DNA of 23,993 bases, from positions 6,478 to 30,470 of the forward strand of contig DBNL01000022.1 in assembly GCA_002299785.1 (NCBI GenBank), in the 5' to 3' direction. The notes under the pieces were generated by a model, which saw only the letters and a list, made by a program, of their open reading frames with translations, ran no database searches and had not been told where the DNA came from. Source of the DNA: Verrucomicrobia bacterium UBA673 (lineage in GTDB: Bacteria; Verrucomicrobiota; Verrucomicrobiia; Limisphaerales; UBA1096). The stretch's first letter is position 1. Each line of letters starts with the position of its first letter. A program made the position numbers and the translations under genes. Positions 1 to 7,586 of the stretch are shown here, piece by piece.

Positions 1-89
1 CAGGGAGATTGCCCGACCAAAAATGCTGAGTCGAGTGCCCGGATTTTGGCTTGCGAACCGCTCTCGCTGCAGTCACCGTCAACGCCACG

Positions 90-1049
90 ATGACTCGCTC
101 AATCACTCCAAAAAAATGGATCGCCGCCGCCCTGCTTCTCGCCGCACTTTCAAGCCCAGCGTTTGCTAAAAAAATCACTGTGCTGTTCGTCGATGGACAG
201 AACAACCACAACTGGAAGGCCATGACGCCATACATGAAGGCTCAGATGGAGAAAACCGAATTGTTCCAAGTTGATGTACTCACCACCCCACCGCGCGCCC
301 CCCGTGCGCCGAGAAACCTAACCGAGAGCCAGAAGGTAAAGGCGGCCGAGGCCGCAAAAAAAATCCGCGAGGAGTTTCAGACAAGGTGGGATGCCTTCCG
401 GCCTTCATTCAAAGAATATGATGTCATCGTAAGCAACTACAATGGCGAAGAGTGGCCCAAGCCTGTGCAGCGCGCGTTTGAAAAATACATGAAAAGCGGC
501 GGACGATTCATCGTGGTCCATGCCGCCGACAACTCGTTCCCGAACTGGCTTGAATACAACAAAATGATCGGCCTCGGCGGCTGGGGCGGCCGCAACGAGA
601 AACACGGCCCGTACGTTTACTATGGAGACGACGGCAAAATTGTCCGCAACACGCAGCCCGGCGGTGGCGGCAGTCACGGACCTCAACACGCTTTCAAGAT
701 CGTCATTCGTGATAGCTCACACCCGATCACTAAAAGCATGCCAGCCGAGTGGATGCACGCGAAGGACGAGTTGTATGACTCCCTCCGCGGACCGGCCGAA
801 AACATGAAGGTTCTGGCCACCGCCTATAGTAACAAAAGCAAACGGCATGAGCCGATGATGTTGACGGTAAATTACGGCAAGGGAATCATTTTCCATACGC
901 CGATGGGTCACGAGAACGGCAAGGCCCTTCAATGCGTCGGCTTCATCGCCACGATCAACCGCGCCGCCGAGTGGCTCGCAACCGGCAAAGTCACCCAACC
1001 ACTCCCCAAAAAATTCCCGAGTGCAGACCTCGTATCGCTGGCCGACTGA
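90..1049 (+). CDS. Exported ThuA-like domain protein
   Basis: The protein is about 319 aa. It has a clear Sec signal peptide (basic start, hydrophobic core, cleavage near SSPAFA-KK), followed by a ThuA-like (class I glutamine amidotransferase-like fold) domain that opens with ITVLFVDGQNNHNW and includes GGRFIVVHAADNSF and a late GIIFHTPMGHENG. In Verrucomicrobiota and Planctomycetota, ThuA domains are common in exported proteins linked to sugar metabolism, but the reaction is generally unknown, so no substrate is assigned. The ATG at 90 places the signal peptide correctly; an in-frame TTG at 51 would add 13 residues and looks less likely. No strong Shine-Dalgarno sequence is visible. It ends 13 nt before the cyclophilin start, so the two may be co-transcribed. 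Confident in the family, weak on function. Confidence 0.85.
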   Translation: MTRSITPKKWIAAALLLAALSSPAFAKKITVLFVDGQNNHNWKAMTPYMKAQMEKTELFQVDVLTTPPRAPRAPRNLTESQKVKAAEAAKKIREEFQTRWDAFRPSFKEYDVIVSNYNGEEWPKPVQRAFEKYMKSGGRFIVVHAADNSFPNWLEYNKMIGLGGWGGRNEKHGPYVYYGDDGKIVRNTQPGGGGSHGPQHAFKIVIRDSSHPITKSMPAEWMHAKDELYDSLRGPAENMKVLATAYSNKSKRHEPMMLTVNYGKGIIFHTPMGHENGKALQCVGFIATINRAAEWLATGKVTQPLPKKFPSADLVSLAD

Positions 1050-1062
1050 TACTGAATTTCAC

Positions 1063-1572
1063 ATGTCCGAAAACACAAATCCAACCGCAACAATCGAAAC
1101 CACTAAGGGGGAAATGAGCATCGAGCTTTGGGCCGATGTAGCCCCTGGAACGGTGGAAAACTTCACCAAGCTCGCCAACGACGGCTTTTACGACGGCACC
1201 TGCTTTCACCGCATCATGGCCGGTTTCATGATCCAGGGAGGCGACCCGCAAACCAAGGACGAGTCACTCGAGCACCTCTGGGGCACCGGCGATCCCGGCT
1301 ATAAAATCAAGGCCGAGTTCAACGATCGGCTTCACGTTCGCGGCGTCATCTCAATGGCCCGCTCGGCTGATCCCGACTCTGCTGGCAGTCAGTTTTTCGT
1401 CTGCCTCGATGACGCCAGTTTCCTCAACGGTCAATACACCGCCTTCGGCCAATTGAGTGGCGACGACGACGCACTGGGCAAGATCGGCGACACACCGGTC
1501 GGCCCAAGCGGCAGCGGCGAGAACAGCAAGCCAATGGAACGCGTCGAGGTCACCCGCATACGCGTGGCGTGA
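1063..1572 (+). CDS. Cyclophilin-type peptidyl-prolyl cis-trans isomerase
   Basis: This 169-aa single-domain cyclophilin catalyses cis/trans isomerisation of proline peptide bonds. The family signature is intact: ETTKGEMSIELWADVAPGTV at the start, then FYDGTCFHRIMAGFMIQGGD containing the catalytic Arg and the Phe/Met/Gln of the active site, then SAGSQFFVCLDD and LNGQYTAFGQL. No signal peptide is seen, so it is probably cytoplasmic. The ATG at 1063 gives the normal N-terminus; an in-frame GTG-initiated extension from 1021 would overlap the ThuA gene. The stop codon overlaps a GTG that could start the next small gene, and a variant of the window-wide palindrome (CTTGGCTAAG) sits directly at this junction. 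Length and motifs are typical of the small bacterial cyclophilins. Confidence 0.95.
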   Translation: MSENTNPTATIETTKGEMSIELWADVAPGTVENFTKLANDGFYDGTCFHRIMAGFMIQGGDPQTKDESLEHLWGTGDPGYKIKAEFNDRLHVRGVISMARSADPDSAGSQFFVCLDDASFLNGQYTAFGQLSGDDDALGKIGDTPVGPSGSGENSKPMERVEVTRIRVA

Positions 1573-1589
1573 CTTGGCTAAGGGCTGCC

Positions 1590-1811
1590 ATGCCCAGCGT
1601 GAGCCAACCCGACGACAGCGCCGACTTGGCCCAACTGATGATCACAATGGGATGCCCAGAAGCCAAGGCCGGCGAGATGGCGTCGCAGTTAGCCAAGCGC
1701 TCCAGACAACTGGCCGTTGAGCGAAACATCCCTTGCGACAAAGCCACGGCATACCTGCTCAACCTCATGCGACAAGGCTGGGCTGCGAAGAAACAAAACG
1801 ATGCCGATTAA
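1590..1811 (+). CDS. Small conserved-looking protein of unknown function, 73 aa
   Basis: I do not recognise a family. The product is a short, soluble, mostly helical protein (contains LAQLMITMGCPEAKAGEMAS and LLNLMRQGW) with no signal peptide or membrane segment. The ATG at 1590 is used here; a GTG at 1569 overlapping the cyclophilin stop codon (GTGA) is an alternative that adds seven residues. Its stop overlaps the start of the Nudix gene by 11 nt (ATGCCGATTAA), which suggests translational coupling and supports this being a real gene. Residues QLAKRS are encoded by a one-off copy of the window-wide palindrome (1688-1700). Function cannot be inferred beyond association with its neighbours. 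Confidence 0.6.
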   Translation: MPSVSQPDDSADLAQLMITMGCPEAKAGEMASQLAKRSRQLAVERNIPCDKATAYLLNLMRQGWAAKKQNDAD

Positions 1812-2364
1812 AAACCCGGAACTGACTCCCTGGCCGCTGAAGGAGAGTCGCAGCGCCGGCGACTATAAAATTTTCAAGGTGCGCTCCGACCTCCGCACCT
1901 CACCGCGCACCGGCAAAGAGCACGAGTTTTTTGTGATCGAGTCGGTGGACTGGTGCAACATCATCGCGCTGACAACCGACGATCAACTGGTGATGGTTGA
2001 GCAATACCGGCAGGGAACGAACCTCGTCGAATTGGAACTGCCCGGCGGCATGATCGATCCCGGCGAAGGCCCGCTCGAAACGGCGGCGCGCGAATTGCGT
2101 GAGGAAACCGGCTACGCGGGAGATGCGCCAAAGGGCAGCGGATTCGTTTATGCCAACCCGGCGATCATGAATAACAAAGTTCACACCGTCGTCATCCGCA
2201 ACGCCGCCAAACAGCACGATACCGAACTCGACGCCGGGGAAGATTTGATCACCCGACTTGTGCCACTCGCGGAAATCCCGAATCTGATCGACAATGGCAC
2301 GATCGGCCACTCGCTGATGGTCGCCGCGTTCTTCCGATTTCAGATCGCAGAAAACGCCGACTAA
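1801..2364 (+). CDS. Nudix hydrolase, ADP-ribose pyrophosphatase-like
   Basis: A 187-aa Nudix-fold hydrolase. The Nudix box is perfect: a G-x5-E-x7-R-E-L-R-E-E-T-G-Y pattern starting at GGMIDPGEG and ending REETGY, which supplies the metal-binding glutamates. The preceding VMVEQYRQGTNLVELELPGG is characteristic of the ADP-ribose/ADP-sugar pyrophosphatase branch, which cleaves ADP-ribose to AMP and ribose-5-phosphate. Exact substrate is inferred, not shown. The start ATG at 1801 lies inside the end of the 73-aa gene, consistent with coupling. Its TAA stop overlaps the TAG stop of the opposite-strand gene by two bases (tail to tail), so the junction is extremely compact. Cytoplasmic, no signal peptide. 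Confidence 0.92.
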   Translation: MPIKNPELTPWPLKESRSAGDYKIFKVRSDLRTSPRTGKEHEFFVIESVDWCNIIALTTDDQLVMVEQYRQGTNLVELELPGGMIDPGEGPLETAARELREETGYAGDAPKGSGFVYANPAIMNNKVHTVVIRNAAKQHDTELDAGEDLITRLVPLAEIPNLIDNGTIGHSLMVAAFFRFQIAENAD

Positions 2365-2633
2365 GAGCGGAGCTCGTTTTTCTTTTCCTCGAGTTCGGCC
2401 TCGAGTACCTTTCGATCGCTTGTCAGTTGCTTGTTAAACTGCTCAATCGACTCAAATTCGCCGGCCGATTCCGCTTTGGCGATCTCACCGTTGAGAAACA
2501 CCTCGCGGTCAGCGATCTTTGCCTCGTATACCTTGCTGATCTCGGCCAACTTGGCTTTCAACTCGTCGCTTATCTCATTAGTCGGAGACTCCTTCTCCAA
2601 TCGTTCCATCGCCAGTTCATATGCTGATTTCAT
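2361..2633 (-). CDS. Small charged coiled-coil protein, 90 aa
   Basis: The protein is rich in Glu and Lys and is predicted from sequence to be almost entirely helical (start MKSAYELAMERLEKE, later KLAEISKVYEAKIADREVF and KVLEAELEEKKNEL), with heptad-like spacing typical of a coiled coil. I recall similar short proteins beginning MKSAYELAMERL in Verrucomicrobiota and Planctomycetota, but have no function for them. The start ATG at 2633 is 7 nt past the Rieske stop, so it is the last gene of a three-gene unit with the TPR and Rieske proteins. No Shine-Dalgarno is visible, consistent with coupling. A longer reading into the Rieske gene would be an overlap artefact and is not supported. Confidence 0.7.
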   Translation of the reverse strand: MKSAYELAMERLEKESPTNEISDELKAKLAEISKVYEAKIADREVFLNGEIAKAESAGEFESIEQFNKQLTSDRKVLEAELEEKKNELRS

Positions 2634-2640
2634 CGTTAAA

Positions 2641-2955
2641 TTATTCGGTGAGACGAACGAACACTTCGCCCTCCTCCACCTTGGTTTCGAAGCAATCCAC
2701 CTTCGCGTTTGGGTTCGTCTCGCACTGACCGGTCCGCAGGTCAAACGGCCAACCGTGCATCGGGCAGTACACTTTTCCGTTCTCGACAAAGCCCTCGCCC
2801 AGCGGACCGCCGACGTGCGGGCAGACACCGTCAATGGCGCACACCCCGTCGCCGAGTTTGAACAGGCCTACCTCGCGATCGCCGACTGTGCGCTGGATGC
2901 CGGCGTCCTCCCGTAGTTCGTCGCACGCGGCGACCCGCACAAACCGGTCACTCAT
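2641..2955 (-). CDS. Rieske [2Fe-2S] ferredoxin, NirD-like
   Basis: A 104-aa single-domain Rieske protein. Both cluster-binding motifs are present: CPHVGGPLGEG (Cys and His, about residues 45-47) and CPMHGWPFDLRTG (Cys and His, about 64-67), separated by 16 residues as usual. The compact size without a membrane anchor or Tat signal matches soluble Rieske ferredoxins and the nitrite-reductase small-subunit-like family; no oxygenase or reductase partner lies next to it, so its electron acceptor is unknown. The ATG at 2955 has a good GGAGG Shine-Dalgarno 9 nt upstream and overlaps the TPR gene's end by 8 nt (ATGAGTGA). This points to translational coupling. Family certain, role inferred only as electron transfer. 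Confidence 0.92.
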   Translation of the reverse strand: MSDRFVRVAACDELREDAGIQRTVGDREVGLFKLGDGVCAIDGVCPHVGGPLGEGFVENGKVYCPMHGWPFDLRTGQCETNPNAKVDCFETKVEEGEVFVRLTE

Positions 2956-3418
2956 CGGCAACGTCCTCCGCTTCGCCTTTGTTCCGATTCTTTCGCCACG
3001 GCATCTCGGGAAACTTGCCCGGCAGCTTGAATGACTCTACCTTAGGCTTGGCTATTTGCAATTCGTCACCACCTTCGTCACTTGGGGGCACGGCCGCACC
3101 AGTCTGTTTCCACGAGGCAATCTTCGACTGGAGCCCGTGATGCTCTGCGGCATCCTTGTTGCCTGTTTTTACGTAAAACAGGGAGAGGTTCGTATGCACC
3201 AACTGGTCGTTAGGGCTCAGTTTTTCAGCCTTGTGGCCCTCCTCAATCGCCCTCTCGTACTGCTCCAGCCGGCACAACGCCATGCTCAGCGACATGCGGG
3301 CATCGAAGTTGTTCTCGTCCACTGAAAGTATCGCCTCAAAGCCGGCAGCAGCCTGCCCGTACTTGCCCTGGCTGAAGGCGAACGTGGCGTCACAAAATTG
3401 TTCCTGAAACTCATCCAT
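2948..3418 (-). CDS. TPR-repeat protein, 156 aa
   Basis: The N-terminal two thirds consists of tetratricopeptide-like helices (for example KYGQAAAGFEAILSVDENNF, LEQYERAIEEGHKAEKLSPN, LSLFYVKTGNKDAAEHHG), a scaffold for protein-protein contacts. The C-terminal third is a Pro/charged tail (KPKVESFKLPGKFPEMPW) that looks disordered and may be a docking peptide. There is no signal peptide. A weak AGGT sits just upstream of the ATG at 3418. It is the first gene of a unit with the Rieske protein and the small coiled-coil protein and may be an assembly or partner protein for the Rieske ferredoxin; that is inference from overlap only. Confidence 0.85.
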   Translation of the reverse strand: MDEFQEQFCDATFAFSQGKYGQAAAGFEAILSVDENNFDARMSLSMALCRLEQYERAIEEGHKAEKLSPNDQLVHTNLSLFYVKTGNKDAAEHHGLQSKIASWKQTGAAVPPSDEGGDELQIAKPKVESFKLPGKFPEMPWRKNRNKGEAEDVADE

Positions 3419-3738
3419 CGTAACCTACCGATTGAACAAGTTAACGGCACCGGCGCAGTGAGGCAAGTGCTTGACCAAAGTTTGCTGTGCTGATTCTTCA
3501 ATCATCGGACTGGATTTATTTTTTGTCCGCAGATATCGCCAATATACACAGATTGTTTGTTCTACTCATTGTCGGTTATGTTCAAGAAACAACCCTAGAC
3601 AATTTCAGGATGCGGAGAATTGCGACGCTGGGGCTGCAATGAGTTTACACCGTTGCCCGATAGTTGAAGAATTTCGGTTGTATTGGAGTTGAGGAGCTTC
3701 CAAACCCATCCGTGCCTTCATGGAAATAGTTCAACCGT
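3419..3738. other. Intergenic stretch between TPR and cytochrome/LRR genes
   Basis: About 320 bases with no convincing coding region on either strand. It must hold the promoter of the minus-strand TPR-Rieske unit at its left end and the 3' end region of the cytochrome/LRR transcript at its right end. It contains one palindrome variant at 3467-3480. I saw no clear hairpin-plus-T terminator and no RNA gene. Confidence 0.6.
3467..3480. repeat. Palindrome-family copy, TTGACCAA variant
   Basis: GTGCTTGACCAAAG is a one-base transition variant of the TTGGCCAA core found throughout the window. It lies between genes, about 50 bp upstream of the TPR start. Confidence 0.6.
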
Positions 3739-5049
3739 CTATTTCTTCACCTTGGCGATATGCTTGGCCGGGGCCTTGGTGAAACTGGCGAGGCAGTTGC
3801 CACAGCAGAAGCCGATCACGAATTGCTTAGACGCATCGATATCTTTACCGCTGATTGGGCACTTTTTATTGTCCGGCCCCTTCACCTTGGCGATGTGATT
3901 GGCCGGGGCCTTGGTGAAATCGGCGAGACAGTTCCCGCAACAGAAGTTGATTGAGAAGAGCTTGGTTGGATCGACGTCCTTGCTGCTGACCGGGCATTTC
4001 TTGTTGAAAGAGACCAGCTTAACATCCGCTTTCTTTTCTTCCTTCTTTTCAGGCTTAGTCTCTTCTTTTTTTGGTTTTGGAGTTTCCTTTTTTTCCTCCT
4101 TCTTCGCTTCAACCTTGGCGAGCTTGAAGCCTAGGTTGACGTCCACGTTGGGCAACGCCTTCTTCAACTCGGCCGCGCCCTTCTCAGTGATGCCGCTCTG
4201 CCACGCGTAAACTTTCCGCAAATACTTCATGTTCATGAGGCTTGCTAGGCCGACATCTGTCACCTTGGTATTGTAGAGGTTGAGCGACATCAGATTGGTA
4301 AGCCCCTCGATCTGTTTCAGCGCCGCGTCGTCAATGGACGTGTTGGCGAGGCTGAGTTTCGTGAGGTTTTTGCTCCCCTTGATATGCCCCAAACCGACAG
4401 CGGTGATTTGTGTGTTGGCGAGGTCGAGCTCGCTGAGGTTTTGAATCTCGGCCAGCGGAGCGAGGTGTTCATCGTTAACGTTCTTGCCGACGAGGCGAAA
4501 GTTGGCATAGATCAGCTTCGTGTTCTGGGCCAGCGCCATCACCAGCGGGGCGCTGAACTTCTCCCCGAGCCCCTCTCCTGAAATCAATCTCGCGATGGCC
4601 GCCTTCTCGGCATCGGAAACGGGCGATTCCTTGATTTCCGGCTCTGGCAACTTGTTGGCGTCGGCCTCTGCAGCCGCGCGATCCTTGGAACTGATCAACA
4701 CCAACTCCTTTGGCCAATTAGCACCTTCATCGATCCATTGCTTAATGGAGGCAATCTGCACCTTGGTTAGTGGATCTCCCTTTGGCGGCATTATATCCTC
4801 ATGATCAGCAGGTAAAGAGATATATTTGTAGAGTTTGCTTTCGCCTGACTTGCCAGGCTTCACAACCTCAGCCAACGCTCCCTCTTCACTGTCGAGCCTG
4901 AGATCTGCTTTTTGTTTTTTTGGGCCGTGACAATCGATGCAACGCGCCTCGAAGACGCCTTGAATCGATTTAGCAAAGTCCACTTTTTCCGCCCGCCCAT
5001 TTAAGCCTAAGATGACTACGGAGATGATAAATGTGATTATTTTCCTCAT
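3739..5049 (-). CDS. Exported cytochrome c / LRR protein with tandem Cys-rich metal-binding-like repeats
   Basis: A 436-aa multidomain protein. Residues 1-20 form a signal peptide. Residues 24-115 are a planctomycete-type cytochrome c domain: heme site CIDCH (37-41) and a distal-ligand motif DIMPPKG with Met87. Residues 180-300 carry leucine-rich repeats (LSELDLANTQIT, LTKLSLANTSID, LMSLNLYNTKVT). A Lys/Glu-rich linker follows (312-345). The C-terminus has two near-identical 45-residue units (CPVSSKDVD...FCCGNCLADF and CPISGKDID...FCCGNCLASF) resembling YHS/TRASH-type metal-binding modules. Export to the periplasm follows from the signal peptide and c-type heme. Function is unknown; redox or metal sensing at the cell envelope is possible. 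It appears to be transcribed alone. Confidence 0.88.
   Translation of the reverse strand: MRKIITFIISVVILGLNGRAEKVDFAKSIQGVFEARCIDCHGPKKQKADLRLDSEEGALAEVVKPGKSGESKLYKYISLPADHEDIMPPKGDPLTKVQIASIKQWIDEGANWPKELVLISSKDRAAAEADANKLPEPEIKESPVSDAEKAAIARLISGEGLGEKFSAPLVMALAQNTKLIYANFRLVGKNVNDEHLAPLAEIQNLSELDLANTQITAVGLGHIKGSKNLTKLSLANTSIDDAALKQIEGLTNLMSLNLYNTKVTDVGLASLMNMKYLRKVYAWQSGITEKGAAELKKALPNVDVNLGFKLAKVEAKKEEKKETPKPKKEETKPEKKEEKKADVKLVSFNKKCPVSSKDVDPTKLFSINFCCGNCLADFTKAPANHIAKVKGPDNKKCPISGKDIDASKQFVIGFCCGNCLASFTKAPAKHIAKVKK
3746..4015 (-). repeat. Tandem duplication of a 135-bp (45-codon) coding unit
   Basis: Two adjacent units (3746-3880 and 3881-4015) begin with the same TTCACCTTGGCGAT and stay very similar throughout. 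They encode the two CCGNC-containing Cys modules at the C-terminus of the cytochrome/LRR protein. The DNA similarity suggests a fairly recent internal duplication. Confidence 0.85.
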
Positions 5050-5109
5050 TTCAAGTGCGTCCAGAGCAGGATTCTTTCAGAGCTCACCATTGTTGGCAAC
5101 TGAAAAGTA

Positions 5110-5121
5110 GCTTTGGCTAAG
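5110..5121. repeat. Palindrome-family copy, TTGGCTAA variant, after rpoN stop
   Basis: GCTTTGGCTAAG lies two bases beyond the sigma-54 stop codon in the 74-bp gap before the cytochrome/LRR gene. It differs from the perfect core by one transition. Confidence 0.55.
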
Positions 5122-5123
5122 TC

Positions 5124-6602
5124 TTAATAGACGCGGCGAAGATGGGATGGCAGGATGTTCAACTCGTCTCGATACTTGGCCACGGTTCGGCGGGCAATCT
5201 TAACCCCCTTGCCATTGAAAACCTTTACCAAATCCTCGTCGGAGAGTGGCTTGGTGCCATCCTCCTTTTTGACCAGTTCATCGAGCATCTCCTTTACACT
5301 GGTGTTGGCTAGGCTTGCGCCGTCCTTGGAAGAGAGTCCGGAAGTAAAAAAATATTTCATCTCCAAAACACCGTGAGGTGTTTCGATGTATTTACCGGAT
5401 ACGGCCCGACTGACGGTAGTCTCGTGAACTCCCACAACATCTGCCACCTGTGACATAGTCATCGGACGTAATTGAGACGCCCCGTGTTCCATAAATTCTC
5501 CTTGGCGCTTCAAAATTTCCATGGCGATGCTTAAGATGGTCGACTGCCTTTGATGAATACTCTTGAGTAGAAACTTACCGGAACGAATTTTATCGCGTAT
5601 GTAGTTCCGCACATCGCTAGAGGTAGCACTTTGCACCATGAGATCCTTGTAGGCGTTGCTGATGCGCAGCCGGGGAATGTGCTCATTATTTGAGGTAACC
5701 TTCCACTCACCATCATCACCGCGTGAAATAAATATCTCCGGCACAACGAACTGCTCCATCTCGGGCATGTACGCACGACCCGGCTTGGGCTCAAGATGGC
5801 CGATGCGCTCCAGGGCAAACTGCACGGCATCAACTGTTTCACCAGTTTTCTTCGCAATCTCACGAATGCGTCGGCGGCCAAGCTCATTCATACAGTCATG
5901 TATGATACGATATTCCAGTGAGTCAGCTCGCTCCGCCCGTTTAAGCTGAAGCATCAGGCACTCGCGTAAATCACGAGCACCAACTCCAGGCGGATGAAAC
6001 GACTGCACAACATCCAGCACAGCCTGTATCTCAATTCTCGGACAGGCACTTGAAAACACCAATTCATCCAAACTCGACTGAAGGAAACCCGTGTCGTCGA
6101 TGTTACCAATGATTAACTCGGCAATCTTGAAACGTGCTTCACTCAAATCCGACAATCGTGCCTGCTCCAGCAAAAAGTCCTGCAGCGACTGGGTCGTCGT
6201 CACCGAGTCCAGCATAAACTGGCGCTTCTCATCCTCATCCTTGGAGTTTCGTGACGGAATGTTGTTGCTGGAGAAATGATCACGCCATCCCTGATCCAGT
6301 TCGAGCAACTGATTGATCTCCTTCTGGAAATCGTCAACTGGCTCCCCGGCATTACTCTCGTCGGTGGGATCGTACTGCGTGTCGCTCGGCGGCTCGGCCC
6401 GATCGACCTTAACCTCCTCGGCCTCGTCGCCCCCCCGCTCACGCGCCTCCATGTCCAGGGCAGCCTGTTCCTCGAGCACGGGGTTGGACTGCAACTCCTC
6501 ATCGATCATGGCCTTGAGTTCCATCATCGGGGCCTGCAACAAGTTGAGGGATTGCTGAAGCTGCGGCGCCAACACTTGGTTGAGCGACATCTTCTGCGAC
6601 AT
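5124..6602 (-). CDS. rpoN: RNA polymerase sigma-54 factor
   Basis: A 492-aa sigma-54, which directs RNA polymerase to -24/-12 promoters and needs an AAA+ enhancer-binding activator. Region I is seen as MSLNQVLAPQLQQSLNLLQA with the usual Gln/Leu spacing; an acidic region II follows (EEVKVDRAEPPSDTQ and nearby). The core-binding domain is in the middle, then the helix-turn-helix SQVADVVGVHETTVSRAVSG, and the RpoN box ARRTVAKYRD at residues 470-479. The ATG at 6602 has an AGGG 8 nt upstream and starts directly before region I; in-frame starts further upstream (to 6755) would add an unrelated tail and overlap the divergent gene's leader. No enhancer-binding activator is in this window. Length is normal for the family. 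Confidence 0.96.
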   Translation of the reverse strand: MSQKMSLNQVLAPQLQQSLNLLQAPMMELKAMIDEELQSNPVLEEQAALDMEARERGGDEAEEVKVDRAEPPSDTQYDPTDESNAGEPVDDFQKEINQLLELDQGWRDHFSSNNIPSRNSKDEDEKRQFMLDSVTTTQSLQDFLLEQARLSDLSEARFKIAELIIGNIDDTGFLQSSLDELVFSSACPRIEIQAVLDVVQSFHPPGVGARDLRECLMLQLKRAERADSLEYRIIHDCMNELGRRRIREIAKKTGETVDAVQFALERIGHLEPKPGRAYMPEMEQFVVPEIFISRGDDGEWKVTSNNEHIPRLRISNAYKDLMVQSATSSDVRNYIRDKIRSGKFLLKSIHQRQSTILSIAMEILKRQGEFMEHGASQLRPMTMSQVADVVGVHETTVSRAVSGKYIETPHGVLEMKYFFTSGLSSKDGASLANTSVKEMLDELVKKEDGTKPLSDEDLVKVFNGKGVKIARRTVAKYRDELNILPSHLRRVY

Positions 6603-6779
6603 TTGGAATCCCTGCTGCGCCACGTGACTAAAGTAGAAAATCATCAGAACACATTCAAGATGATTAGGCACAATATTTGCTGCTAAAATATCGTGCCAAC
6701 ACTTCCCTGTTTTCAGATTTGTGAACAACTTTTTTTTCACTCCGTTGCCCAGCAATCAGTAAGGCCCTACAGTGTCGGT

Positions 6780-7562
6780 GTGCCTACACGGTTTACAGTT
6801 TTGGGGAGTGGCTCCGCGGGGAACGCCTCCTTGCTTGAGACAGACCAGACTCGGCTCCTGATCGACGCCGGCTTGAGCGGCCGCCAAATACGCCTGCGCC
6901 TCGCCAAGATGGGTCGCTCGCCCGAGACGCTCGACGGCATCCTGCTAACCCACGAGCACACCGACCACACGCAGGGCCTGAAGGCGCTCTGCGGCAAGCT
7001 CGAGATTCCGGTGTACTGCAACCGCCTCACCGCCGACGAGTTGCGATTCAGGATGGAGACCAAGCTGGACGTCCGGCAGTTCGTCACCGGCCAATCGTTC
7101 GAAATCGGCGACGTGACGGTGGAGAATTTTTCCGTACCGCACGACGCGCAGGATCCCGTTGGTTTTCACGTCCGAACGGCGGACGGCGGCGTCGGCGTAC
7201 TGACCGACCTCGGCCAAGCCACCCGGCTCGTGCTCGAGCGCGTGCGTGGAGTGAGAGCCCTGTTCATAGAGGCCAACTACGACCTCAACCTGCTGCAGGA
7301 AGACACGCGCCGCCCGTGGGCCATCAAGCAGCGCATTATGAGCCGGCACGGCCACCTGGCCAACTCCTCCACCGCCGAGGCGGTCGAGAACCTAGCCAAC
7401 GGCACGCTCCGCAACATCGTGCTTGGCCACTTAAGCCGCGACTGCAATACGCCGGAAATCGCAAAAGAATCAGTCACCAAAAAACTTCTACAAGCTGGCA
7501 TCGACAGCCTCCGGATCGACGTCTCCACACAAGCTAATCCGACCGAAACCATTACGCTCTGA
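6780..7562 (+). CDS. Metallo-beta-lactamase-fold hydrolase, YycJ/WalJ-like
   Basis: A 260-aa metallo-beta-lactamase-fold protein. The first metal-binding motif HEHTDH is at residues 58-63; later ligands are in SVPHDAQDPVGF, VLTDLGQAT and LGHLSRDCNTPE. The opening RFTVLGSGSAGNASLLE is characteristic of the YycJ/WalJ group, implicated as a nuclease-like or double-strand-break-related hydrolase in Firmicutes; the exact role here is inferred from that family. The GTG at 6780 gives the expected N-terminus; a longer in-frame reading from 6693 overlaps the divergent sigma-54 5' region and adds residues without family similarity. No good Shine-Dalgarno is present, so the start is uncertain. It converges on the glycosyltransferase gene with only 24 bp between stops. 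Confidence 0.88.
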   Translation: MPTRFTVLGSGSAGNASLLETDQTRLLIDAGLSGRQIRLRLAKMGRSPETLDGILLTHEHTDHTQGLKALCGKLEIPVYCNRLTADELRFRMETKLDVRQFVTGQSFEIGDVTVENFSVPHDAQDPVGFHVRTADGGVGVLTDLGQATRLVLERVRGVRALFIEANYDLNLLQEDTRRPWAIKQRIMSRHGHLANSSTAEAVENLANGTLRNIVLGHLSRDCNTPEIAKESVTKKLLQAGIDSLRIDVSTQANPTETITL

Positions 7563-7566
7563 GCAA

Positions 7567-7579
7567 GCGTTTGGCTAAG
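7567..7579. repeat. Palindrome-family copy between two converging stops
   Basis: GCGTTTGGCTAAG fills much of the 24-bp gap between the metallo-hydrolase and glycosyltransferase stop codons. It is a one-transition variant of the TTGGCCAA core. Confidence 0.55.
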
Positions 7580-7586
7580 AGGGGAG

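Noticed and set aside
405..689. Open frame opposite the ThuA gene
   Set aside because: It lies wholly opposite a gene with clear domain similarity and its peptide shows no recognisable family.
6603..6755. N-terminal extension of sigma-54
   Set aside because: Region I begins directly at the 6602 start; the extra residues are unrelated and overlap the divergent gene's leader.
6693..6779. N-terminal extension of the metallo-hydrolase
   Set aside because: It adds 29 residues without family similarity and overlaps the region upstream of sigma-54; the GTG at 6780 begins exactly at the conserved domain.
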